Source of the DNA: Pieris napi
Taxonomy: Eukaryota; Arthropoda; Insecta; Lepidoptera; Pieridae
DNA length: 64,000 bases
Direction of reading: 5' to 3'
Assembly (NCBI RefSeq): GCF_905475465.1
Contig: NC_062253.1
Location: forward strand, 6,882,001 to 6,946,000
Shown here piece by piece: positions 35,808 to 45,481 of this stretch. The notes beneath the pieces were generated by a model. It saw only the letters and a list, made by a program, of their open reading frames with translations, did no database searches and was not told where the DNA came from. The position numbers and the translations under genes were made by a program. How positions within the stretch are numbered: the stretch's first letter is position 1; each line of letters starts with the position of its first letter.

Positions 35808-36056
35808 CCTCATAGCCTAGCGGTCTTATTAAGTGGCAGCTAGGTGAGGGGTACCGGGTTCGATTCCCGGTTCGAGGGCAAGTTTTAATTTAATTTAAAT
35901 TTGTCCTCGGCCTTTGGGAGGGTTGTGCGGTACCGGACGAGTACCTAAACCGTACATGGAGGACACGGTCGAATTTCTAAAGACTTCTAAATTATAAAAA
36001 ATCCTATACTTGACGCTGGCTAATGCACAAATCGTGCCAGAGCCATTAAAAAAAAA
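35808..36056 (+). repeat. tRNA-derived SINE with 17-bp target-site duplication
   Basis: The tRNA-like head GCCTCATAGCCTAGCGGTCT carries A-box and B-box sequence (GGGTTCGATTCCCGG at about 35857-35871). A body with CCTCGGCCTTTGGGAGG and CACAAATCGTGCCAGAGCC follows, then A12. AACCTTACCGCAAGGGG is duplicated exactly at 35791-35807 and 36057-36073. The perfect duplication implies a recent insertion. It is the same family as 61933-62186. Confidence 0.9.
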
Positions 36057-36073
36057 AACCTTACCGCAAGGGG

Positions 36074-37935
36074 TTCGTCTGGCATAAAGTATTACGCATA
36101 CAGAATTAGAAAAGTACCTAAAGATATTATCAAGTATTGTTTGCCACGACATTATAAATCAGTTCTCAGTCGTTCATTGAATTGGAAAATCTAGTGTACG
36201 AAGAGAGAGTTCTTTGCGTTTCTAATCAAGTCTTAGAACATTTATCTGATAAAGAAACAGTGTAATAATAACAAATTAATAATATGATTGCGATAAGGAA
36301 TTGTAAACAATAAATATTCTCAGAAATAGGCTACGTTATTATACATATTTTTGCAATAAATATCAACTTTATGACAAAAATCGTTGACTGCAGTGGACAG
36401 CCACGTCGCCAACAAACATCATCACTTATGAGAGCCTATTCTTCATACAGTATCTCTTTGTCACAGCTTAGCTTTTATCAGTTACCCGATAACTTAAGCA
36501 AGCGTGAAGATTTTTGCTTCTGAATATTTTATTGAGATCGAACTGGGAAAGCGTATCAAGACTGACATAGACCTTATTTGATTGGAGGCTCGAGTGCGTG
36601 TATTCATGTGAAGTTGAACCGGTTCGAGGCTCTCCCGCTTTCTACGTCATACATATAAGTATGTATCTCATAACTTTAGACTTGTATGATGTTTATTATG
36701 ATTTGTGTATCTTAAGTGATGGCGTGATTGCAGTTTAGTTGGGAAGGTCTTGTAGCTTTCACAATCGGCTGTCTATTTCAGTTTTGTTTTAATACAATGC
36801 TTTATAATTTAGTTAAAGATTCCATGCATTGAAGACGTCCGTAAATTTCCGATTAAAGATCAATGAATTGCGTGAGAGAGAACATGTTAATTCTGCTCGA
36901 GCTTCAGTAACAAAGTTTTATCCTTCTAATAAATGTTGGTATGTACGCATTATTTAATGTTAATTTATATGCTTGGAATCATTAATGTTGTGGGATTAAA
37001 TTGATAAAATTAGCTACGACTTAATTAGTAGAGGGTTTAATACAATACCACTGCCACCTGTATTTTAAGGGCCGCTTTACGCCTCCCCGACGTATGCAAA
37101 ATTGATTTCTCGATGGTATCTAACTCCCCGAGGGTAGGTTGGATAAATAAATACTTTACGATAATCTAAAGATCTGAGACAGGCCAGAAATGCGGTGGAT
37201 ATTATTGCATTTTAATTTCATACGTGGCACACCTCTCGCGCATTACGGTTAAGAATGATTTACTTGTTATTGTACGGGCGATTTCATCCTTTCAAATATA
37301 TTAAACGCATGGCCGTTTTAGTACTGTATGTGTATTTAGGACATTTTAAGGCATGACTTTTGAAATATAAATATAGTGCTTGATCCTTTTTTATAGTTAT
37401 TATAATATATTATATTAATTATTAAATGAAAATATCTATCGGCTGTTATATTACAAAACTCTTTCTAATGTATGAACGCTTTTGAAACTATTTTGGATTG
37501 GATCGAAAAATCTTAAAACCTGACCTTGACTTTCAAGAAAAGGTGCCTTGATTTTACCAACTGAATTTAAATGTTTCGTGCAAAATTTTATCTTACAATT
37601 AAAATTCAGAACCGAAATATTTTAAAGAAAAGTGTGCACCTTTTAGAAACAACTTTAACTTTAAGAAGTTAATACAGATGTATACAAACTTCTATTCTTA
37701 GATGAGGTTTCTATTAAAATTATAAAGGAGCAACTCAATAAATGAGATAATACATGGGCCGAGTGGATCGTGCAGATTGCAGCTTTTAATAGTCATGTTA
37801 GTAGAATATAAATGATTGGCCCAAGGCATAGATTAAATGGGAATGGTATTAAAAAATCTTTGTATTTTGTACTTAACAATTGTATGAGACGTAGTTATAG
37901 TTTGTATAACCGACGTATAGTACGAATATTAGCTA
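36074..37935. other. Fat intron, nothing recognised
   Basis: No coding, RNA or terminal-repeat structure is supported. A GC-moderate stretch at 36540-36650 with CGAGTGCGTGTATTCATGTG could be regulatory, but this is only an impression. Confidence 0.3.
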
Positions 37936-38116
37936 CAGTCAAAACCGTTTACGACGACATCGTTTAGAATAACATATTATATTGACCAAAATCAAAGGTC
38001 CCGGCTGAATTCTATTGTTTAGGTACTTAATAACAACATCATCGACTGTTACGACTATCGGTTTTACGACCAAATATGAGTAGTTCCTTCGATGTCGTTA
38101 TAACAGATTTTGACTG
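37936..38116. mobile_element. 181-bp MITE, TA target duplication
   Basis: CAGTCAAAACCGTTTACGAC at 37936 is mirrored by GTCGTTATAACAGATTTTGACTG, ending at 38116. TA flanks both ends (37934-37935 and 38117-38118). It is non-coding and compatible with a Tc1/mariner-derived element. Confidence 0.75.
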
Positions 38117-38118
38117 TA

Positions 38119-39455
38119 TTTAATTTTCTAATGCTTCTTTAAATTTGTAATTCGTTAACGTTACAAAGTTGCTATATTTTGAAAAATATTACTCTAAATA
38201 AATTATACCTTAAAAATATATAAACAATGTGAACTCAAAACTTTAAGATTTTTTTAGTTATTCTAACACTTATATTACCAATCTTATTATATTGAAAATC
38301 GTACCAAAGCATTCTGATTAGTCATCGTTACCTCTATAATTTAAATTATTAGTACTACAAAACTCAGTTAATTTACATTTACATAAGCAATTCGCTTAAT
38401 AAAACAATATTAACATAACAACAGACGCGAATTACATATTTTATTTGTCATAAAGTATCACTGTTGGACATAACGGTACGCCGTTTATTATGCGCCTGCG
38501 CAGGAGCGTGCAATGCAGAATATGTTTTACTTCGTTATGACTTCTCAGAGATGAATAATAGTACCAATAAATTCAAATTAATAGCACGAACTTCACACGA
38601 AAGGAATTTAATAAATAGTTTATAATACCTGCTAGGTAACGATAACACATTTCAAATATATATAAACGAATTTATTGTCTTAAATTTGCCTAATCGGTAA
38701 AAAGTTATGTTGTATAAAAACACCACATATCAAATAATCTAGTGTTGCCATATTTATAATTTTTGCTGGTTCAAAATTTTCTGTGAGTCATAAAATATTG
38801 GTATTTTAAGAAATAGTCCTACAATGCCAAGGGGCGACCAAATCCTAGTGAAGCTTATCGTGATTGGCAATACCGGAGGCAATAGATCGCTTTTATTACA
38901 AGTGAGATGGACATATCAGATCAGATCACGAGTTAAAGACTGATGGTCCTTCAAATTATACATCGTAACAAAAGAAGCGCGGGACTGAAATTGGTCCGAG
39001 TTCTTCGCTCCAGATCCTACTTCGCTAGTAAGATATGATAAATTTACAAAGAGACAGAGAAATAGATAACATTCTGATACGTTAAAACCTCATTGTATAT
39101 AAAAGTTGTAAAATGTAAATGCGCTGTGAAATGTTAGGAATGTAACGCCCACATAAGACATTTGCACCGTTACAATTCATAACGTAATTATTATAATTTG
39201 GACAACCTATAGACAATAGATATGATAGCCGACAACATTTACACGTTTTTAAACTCCTTCTTACGTTTAACGTTACGTTCAGGATATTAAAATGTGTTTG
39301 TCAAAATGACATATGACTTGGCTGGAATTATTACAACTGTTTCATGTCAATTCATTTGTAAAGTATGCGAAGTGTCAATTTTGTGAAAAAGTTTTCATAT
39401 TTATTTCACAGAATACATATACAATAGTCAAAGATTACATTGAATATTGTGTAAT
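38119..39455. other. Fat intron, nothing recognised
   Basis: AT-rich. A block at about 38820-39030 (GGGGCGACCAAATCC, AAAGAAGCGCGGGACTGAAATT) has LINE-like composition but no frame longer than about 20 codons. No other features. Confidence 0.3.
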
Positions 39456-41905
39456 TGAGTCTGGCTAATGAAAGAAGGTAACGAAAAAGCGCGGCAAATT
39501 AAAAAAAAATTAGTTTGGTTAGTTTTAGTTAACATTCCTTTAAATACAACCAGCGTTTTAAATTCTTCACCATCAGCCGCCCTTTTATTATTGAAAAAGA
39601 ATGTTCCTGTATGCAATCATAAGTTTGTATTTAGCCGCATTAGCTGCAATGACATTATAAAAACATTTAAACAGCTAAAAATAAAAAAAACTAAAGATCT
39701 TTGGGGTGTATCTGTTTTCATTTTACAATCAGTAATCAATACTATCAGTTCAGAGTTGGCTATAATATTTAATGAATGTATAGATTGTGGAGTCTTTCCA
39801 GACCAGATGAAGATAAGTAAAATCACACCGTTATTCAAAACGGGCAGCACTTCGGACCCCACAAATTTTAGACCCATATCTGTGCTGCCGGCTTTGAGTA
39901 AAATCTTTGAAAAAATCATTCTTGAACAATTATTGACACATTTTAATAATAATAAAATTATGCATAGCCAGCAGTTTGGTTTTACAAGAGGTCGCTCTAC
40001 AGCAGATGCTGGCATTCAATTAATTTCCGAGATTTTAAATGCTTGGGAAAATTCTCATGATGCCATTGGAGTTTTTTGCGACTTATCAAAGGCTTTTGAC
40101 TGTGTCCATCACGAAATCCTAATCAAGAAACTTCAACACTATGGCATTGGCGAAAGGGCGCTAAATCTTGTGGAATCATACCTGAGCGATAGAATTCAAA
40201 AGGTAAATGTAAATGGAGCTATATCACAGGGATCCTCTGTTACTATGGGAGTACCGCAGGGCTCCATACTTGGTCCCTTCTTATTCCTTGTCTATATAAA
40301 TGACCTGCCATTTCTTGTAAAGGAGCTTCACGAGATAGTACTGTTTGCTGATGACACTTCGCTTTTATTTAAAGTGAAACGACAAAATCCATCACTTGAT
40401 AACGTAAACAGTGCCATCTCCAGTGTAGTTCACTGGTTTAATACAAATAATCTTAAGTTAAACGAAAAGAAGACAAAATGTGTTAAATTTGTAACTACAA
40501 ATGTAAAAAGTAGTCATTCTCAAATAATAATTAAAGACGAGGAAATAGACTTTGTTGATAATGCGGTGTTCTTGGGAATTACTTTAGATAGTAAACTCCA
40601 GTGGGGCCGACACATAGAAGGTCTTTCGAATAGGCTAAGTTCCGCAGCGTTCGCAGTTAAAAAGATACGCGATCTTACGGATGAGAACACAGCAAAGCTT
40701 GTTTATTTCAGCTATTTTCATAGTATAATGTCATATGGTGTTATTTTGTGGGGTAATGCAGCTGACATTAAATCGATATTTGTAGTGCAAAAGCGGGCTA
40801 TAAGAGCGATCTGTGGGTTGTCCCCACGGGAGTCGGTCCGAAGCAAATTTAAGGAATTACATATTTTGACTCTGGCAAGTCAATACATTTATGAGAATAT
40901 TTTGTATGTGCGGAAAAATATAGATATCTTTAAAAAGAATAGTAGCTTCCATAATTATAGTACTCGTAATAAAGACAAAATTAGCGCACCAACCAGAAGG
41001 CTGCATAAAACGAGTAATTCTTTCCAAGGCAATTGTATACGTTTTTTCAACAAAATCCCTAGTGAGATACAAGCGTTGTCAATAAATAAATTTAAATCGT
41101 ACATTAAAGTAAAACTGCTTACTAAGGCTTATTATAATATAAATGAATATTTAAACGATCCTAGTGCTTGGATATGAGTTGCTCCAGTATATATTATAGG
41201 TAACACGACTGAATCTCTCGGCTGCATTTCCAGACTCTGGGGCGATCGTCAACATCCACGACTGTTTTAATGTAAAGTGGGAACAAACCGTGATCCATGT
41301 GGTATCCAATTATTTCAGTATTATTATTATTTTCTTATGTAGCCAAGTCCACATTTCAAGGATCGTCATGCTCGCTTAAATGTCATTGCTTGTGGCGGCG
41401 TCCATGCGTCGGGTTGTCTCTCTCCCTAAAATATGGCGAGGGGGCCGATGGCTGGCCATGCGTCATACTCGTGAACGGGTGCTGCTTGTGGTGACTGGTC
41501 GTACTTGAATTCGTGTATGCGGTGATGTTAATTATTTCGACTATGTGTTTGCGTGTTGTTCCCACGAGAATGTAAGTGCGTGCTCCTATTTCACCATGCC
41601 TCCTGCTGATAGGGGACAAGTCTTTGTTTTTATTTATGTTCTTATTATTAATTACTTAAAATGTCATGTGGAACATGGTGTAATGGTTGCAGCTCCTTAC
41701 AACCGTTGTGTAAAAAAAAAAAAAAAAAAAACATGGCGATTAAAAAGAGTGGCGGAGAGTTTATTGCCAGTTCTTCTCTTCCGTTCTACGCCCTTGATTT
41801 GAGAACTGGCAGTAAATGTAAAATTAGAAGCATTAATATTTATATCTTTAATGACGAATCACAAGTGTACATTGTGTTACCTACGTGAATAAATGATTTT
41901 TTTTT
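39456..41905 (+). mobile_element. 5'-truncated non-LTR retrotransposon (CR1/Jockey-like) with intact RT frame
   Basis: The element comprises the 569-codon reverse-transcriptase frame (39468-41177) and about 730 bp of 3' UTR. It closes with CTGGCAGTAAATGTAAAATT and ATAAATGATTTTTTTTTGAA followed by TTTGA. An in-frame TGA sits four codons before the first ATG and no endonuclease domain is present, so the 5' end is truncated near 39456. An A18 tract interrupts the 3' UTR at about 41711. At least six partial tails of the same family lie elsewhere in the window, making it the main LINE family here. Confidence 0.85.
39468..41177 (+). CDS. Reverse transcriptase of a non-LTR retrotransposon
   Basis: This is a single uninterrupted 569-residue frame. 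RT landmarks in order: ISKITPLFKTGS (about 119-130), NFRPISVLPALSKIFEKI (fingers), QFGFTRGRSTADA, catalytic box A FCDLSKAFDCVHHEIL (about 205-220), box B TMGVPQGSILGPFLFLVYIN (about 260-280), catalytic box C IVLFADDTSLLF (about 290-301) and box D NNLKLNEKKTK. The thumb region has FLGITLDSKLQWGRHI and the C-terminal connection GVILWGNAADIKSIFVVQKR. Both Asp residues of FADD and the box A Asp are present, so the enzyme core looks intact. The endonuclease expected N-terminally is absent, so the copy cannot be autonomous. The absence of any stop suggests recent insertion. It lies in the putative fat intron, same strand as fat. Confidence 0.92.
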   Translation: MKEGNEKARQIKKKLVWLVLVNIPLNTTSVLNSSPSAALLLLKKNVPVCNHKFVFSRISCNDIIKTFKQLKIKKTKDLWGVSVFILQSVINTISSELAIIFNECIDCGVFPDQMKISKITPLFKTGSTSDPTNFRPISVLPALSKIFEKIILEQLLTHFNNNKIMHSQQFGFTRGRSTADAGIQLISEILNAWENSHDAIGVFCDLSKAFDCVHHEILIKKLQHYGIGERALNLVESYLSDRIQKVNVNGAISQGSSVTMGVPQGSILGPFLFLVYINDLPFLVKELHEIVLFADDTSLLFKVKRQNPSLDNVNSAISSVVHWFNTNNLKLNEKKTKCVKFVTTNVKSSHSQIIIKDEEIDFVDNAVFLGITLDSKLQWGRHIEGLSNRLSSAAFAVKKIRDLTDENTAKLVYFSYFHSIMSYGVILWGNAADIKSIFVVQKRAIRAICGLSPRESVRSKFKELHILTLASQYIYENILYVRKNIDIFKKNSSFHNYSTRNKDKISAPTRRLHKTSNSFQGNCIRFFNKIPSEIQALSINKFKSYIKVKLLTKAYYNINEYLNDPSAWI

Positions 41906-42081
41906 GAATTTGATCCTAAAAGTTTGGTATATTTTGTGGATTAAACTTACTTGATGTTATTTTTTTATTTTTTACATTGATAGTAACTGTATTTCTATGA
42001 AATTAAATGGGTATTTAGTCTTTTACAATTATAATAACATTCCATTGAGCTAAAATTTGTAAAATATTTACTAATTTGGTT

Positions 42082-42130
42082 TGAGACATGAAATTTTGAA
42101 TTCAAGTTGGATTCAAAATTTCATGTCTCA
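42082..42130. repeat. Perfect 19-bp hairpin
   Basis: Arms TGAGACATGAAATTTTGAA (42082-42100) and its exact complement (42112-42130) flank an 11-nt loop. There are no flanking terminal-repeat features. Confidence 0.7.
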
Positions 42131-42865
42131 TGACAATTGAGATCAAGTCAAGCGTTTTTGTTAAGCCTAACAAAATAAACGTACTGTAATCGAGGAAATA
42201 TGCATTTGTTCTTATAAAACAGTATTAATAATACCAGCGGAAACGCTAAAGCGATAAAAAATAATTTACATGTATATATGCAATAATCCTGTATCTATTT
42301 TTATTAAGTTCTAGCTGCCCTCGTGAGTTTGATTTTTTTTACACAGCCTTTGCTAGTAACTACATACCAACATATGGAACATTTTGCTATGCTACAGACT
42401 GTTATTTTATTATTTATATAGACAAAAATAGAAAACCGAGGTGTTTTCTCTACAATCTTTTTATTATAATAATAATATATTCTAAGTATTTTTGACCTCA
42501 CTTCTTACGTTAATAGGCCCATAGTACGTACGTTTATGTATGCACTCTTTACAGCAAGACAAGAGTCATTGATTAAAAATTAAGCAAATATTTTCGGTAC
42601 AGTAGCCTAAGAAGGTTTATTTTTACTTAAAGTTAATTAATTATGAAATTTCGTGTGCGTCGGTGACGTCTATATGCATACCTAACTCTAAAGTTATTTT
42701 AGTCCATCGTTTCTCACGAAAGAGCAAAAACGTTAAGTGAAAAAGTCTTGCGACTCCGTCACTGTAAAATTATAATTTAGTTTTAAAACACTACACTATA
42801 ATTATTCAATCCTTTAATAAACGAGTATTTTGTACCTGTATATATGAGTTTGTATTGATGATGTT
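42131..42865. other. Fat intron, nothing recognised
   Basis: AT-rich; no supported features. Confidence 0.3.
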
Positions 42866-43228
42866 GGTTATTTCGACTATGTGTTTGCGTGTTGTTCCCA
42901 CGAGAATGTAAGTGCGTGCTCCTATTTTACCATGCCTCCTGCTGATAGAGGACAAATCTTTGTTTTTAATTTATTTTATTATTATGAATTACTTAAAATG
43001 TCACATGGGACATAGTGTATTGCAGCTCCTTACTAACATTTTGTAAAACAAAAACATGGCGATTAAAAAGAGTGCCGGAGGGTTTATTGACAGTTCTTCT
43101 CTCCAGTTCTACGCCCTTGATTTGAGAACTGGCAGTAAATGTAAAATTAGAAGCATTAATATGTATTTCTTTACTGACAAGTCATAAGTGTACATTATGT
43201 TACCTATGTGATTAAATGATTTTTTTTA
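42866..43228 (+). repeat. Second 3' tail of the 39.5-kb-type LINE, plus strand
   Basis: It shares GTGTTTGCGTGTTGTTCCCA, CGAGAATGTAAGTGCGTGCT, CCATGCCTCCTGCTGATAG and ACATGGCGATTAAAAAGAGT with the element just upstream. It is an independent 5'-truncated insertion, about 960 bp from the end of the main copy, and more diverged. Confidence 0.8.
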
Positions 43229-43665
43229 TTTATTATGTTTCAAGTCTGCGACCCCCTTTTTAAACAAACTCAACCTCTCACGACCTCCCGCTTGAGAAAC
43301 GATGCTCTAAGCCCTTTAAACATAAAACATCTTAGGTTTATACCGTTTTCAATGATTGCCTGTTTTGTTTTTATTAAATACTCAAATTCATGGGTATTAA
43401 TTTCGATCATAAATTTCGGATCAACGTTATAATCAGAGGGTTTATATCATTCTAAGACAATGGAAGTTATATTTTTTATACAAATTTCATTCCTATTATG
43501 CATGGTTCAAATTAATGTTACCTTTTCCTATGATTTATAAACTATATTTTAGCTGTAATCTAAGTAATATACATAAACATTAAAATCATTTAGAACATTA
43601 CGAGATGTTCACCATCTCATTATGAATACCTTAATTAGGATTTAAACATTTCCACATTTAACTTA
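43229..43665. other. Fat intron, nothing recognised
   Basis: AT-rich. A block CGACCCCCTTTTTAAACAAA ... CCTCCCGCTTGAGAAACGATG near 43251-43305 may be an old element; it carries no gene. Confidence 0.3.
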
Positions 43666-43993
43666 TCTTAATATATATATATTTCTTGTGTGCGTGTGTA
43701 TGTGACTGAACTCCTCCTAAACGACTGGACCGATTTTGATGAAATTTTTTGTGTGTGTTCAAGGGGGTCTGGGAATGGTTTAGATTAGACAAATCAGCCC
43801 GCCAGATGTTAAGGGTAGTCCACCCCTAATTTTTTTTTTTTTATTTATAGATAAAATTTTATTTTTTATTTTTTTTATGTTACAGAATTAAAAAATACAT
43901 ACAACCCCTAATTTTCAACCCTCTACGATCAACCCCTATTTTTGTATTATAAATGATATACATGGCAAAACGACGTTTGCCGGATCGGCTAGT
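43666..43993 (+). mobile_element. Lep1-like non-autonomous Helitron
   Basis: It begins TCTTAATATATATATATTTC, has GACTGGACCGATTTTGATGA, AAGGGTAGTCCACCCCTAAT and GGCAAAACGACGTTTGCCGG, and ends ATCGGCTAGT. No coding capacity. Confidence 0.85.
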
Positions 43994-44338
43994 AGTAATA
44001 TAGTTTATTCTGTAGTTTAGGAACACTAAGTATTTAATTAATATATACCTCGCAAGTCCTGAGTTGGTTTATTGAAACTTGTATTACCTTGGCAGTTACG
44101 ACTTCTTTTTCTTTTCTTCTTTGTCTTTTTACATATACGAAAGCTTATCAGACAAATTCTACTGGGGAGTAGAAGATAAGTATACGATAAGTAATATTAG
44201 TATGTAATTTTCGAAAAGATTTAATATTTTTTCAAAAGAAGTTGTAATCTAAATTTCTATTCTTTATACACTATACATAATTTTAAGCGATAACCGATAA
44301 CATACATTTTAACTATTTTTTTTTAGCGCACTAGTTAT

Positions 44339-44487
44339 CATTAGCCAGTTGGTCAGGTTGTCTTGGTAGGCCTCCGCATCTTTGTCCACCCGTCTCTTTC
44401 ACGAACTGACCTTCTCCATTCTTCCCGCAGATCGTTTTCCCATCTTTATTTGACGGCTTTTTTTCCTTCTCCCATCTCTGGGATACG
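44339..44487 (-). repeat. LINE C-terminal remnant (RTE-like)
   Basis: The minus strand reads KRWENDLREEWRRSVRERDG followed by WTKMRRPTKTT and a stop. This matches the terminal region of endonuclease/reverse-transcriptase elements. It is short, and the hAT MITE at 44488 interrupts it. Confidence 0.5.
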
Positions 44488-44794
44488 CAGTGGCGTTACA
44501 ATAGGGCGGCAGGGCTGGCAAAATGCCACGGGACCCCGACCCAAGAGGGCCCCTGCCCAATATTAAGTCCTATGGATGAATGTAAAGTCTCCAATATGCA
44601 TTGGGCTAGCGTGGGGACTACAGACCATTCGCCTAAGAGAGGAGGCCTAAGGCCATTACTGGGACATATACATGTAATTGACTACGCTGAAAATCTCGTA
44701 GTTTATTAATTTACTGAGTACAACGAGACGATTTTTACTTATTGGGTATCAAAAGAATTTGCCACGGACCCCAGATGGTATAGTTACGCCACTG
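44488..44794. mobile_element. Non-autonomous hAT-type element with 8-bp duplication
   Basis: Terminal repeats CAGTGGCGTTACAATA (44488) and TATAGTTACGCCACTG (ending 44794) are typical of hAT elements. An 8-bp duplication, GGGATACG/GGGATATG, flanks it (44480-44487 and 44795-44802), with one mismatch. The interior repeats CCACGGGACCCC / CCACGGACCCC near both ends. No transposase is present. Confidence 0.85.
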
Positions 44795-44808
44795 GGGATA
44801 TGATTTTT

Positions 44809-45100
44809 GAAGTTATACTTCTTTAGGCGCGTTATGAAAAATTGATGAGAGTGAAATTTTACGATGCGCGCTCACCGTGACACAAAATTAACAGAATGAA
44901 GTTGCCCACGGAAGATGCTACGGCATTGGACATAATTTAAAACCAACATTAATTTTTCAAATGTAAACTGAACTTTATTGACTCCTTTTCCAGTCTTTGA
45001 TTATTTAATTGTAATTATTTATTTGCATGCAATCAAAAACTTTTTTCAATAATGCCAAAGAAGTATAACTTCTTACGCGCGTACATAAGTACACGCACCC
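44809..45100. mobile_element. Short deletion derivative of the Myb/SANT element
   Basis: The first about 75 bp (GAAGTTATACTTCTTTAGGC ... GACACAAAATT) and the last about 165 bp (TTAATTTTTCAAATGTAAAC ... GTACACGCACCC) match the ends of the 2-kb element at 49539-51561. The middle is a short unrelated 60-bp segment. Inverted repeats are GAAGTTATACTTCTTT and its complement near 45059-45074. Confidence 0.75.
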
Positions 45101-45392
45101 TTTTTTTTATTTCTTATATCGGACCCACAAATCAAGAATAGGTAAATAGGTAACGGACCCTCGGGTTCTCCGAACGTAGTTTTTTATTCATAGCCCATTG
45201 TACCTGTAGCAGGTAGCTATGATTAAGAATTTAGCAGGTATTTCACCAAATGAGAACTTCCGTATCTTAAATAATTTTATTACCCTATTTAATTTAGTTT
45301 AGTAACGTATAAAGCGGCTGTTTGATACTTATACGCGCAATTAACACAATCAAGGTACTTTTAATCTCATTAAATGCGCTTAATCTTTATAA

Positions 45393-45481
45393 TATGTATA
45401 TAATTCTACTGTACTTGTGTATGTCTGAACTCCTCTGTTATTTGACGTGTGTACAGGACAACGTCTGTCGGGTCCGCTAGT
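45393..45481 (+). mobile_element. Short internally deleted Helitron
   Basis: A Helitron head (ATATGTATATAATTCTACTG, GTATGTCTGAACTCCTCTG) is fused directly to a tail (ACGTCTGTCGGGTCCGCTAGT). The two ends match the 2388-2717 copy. About 89 bp long. Confidence 0.65.
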
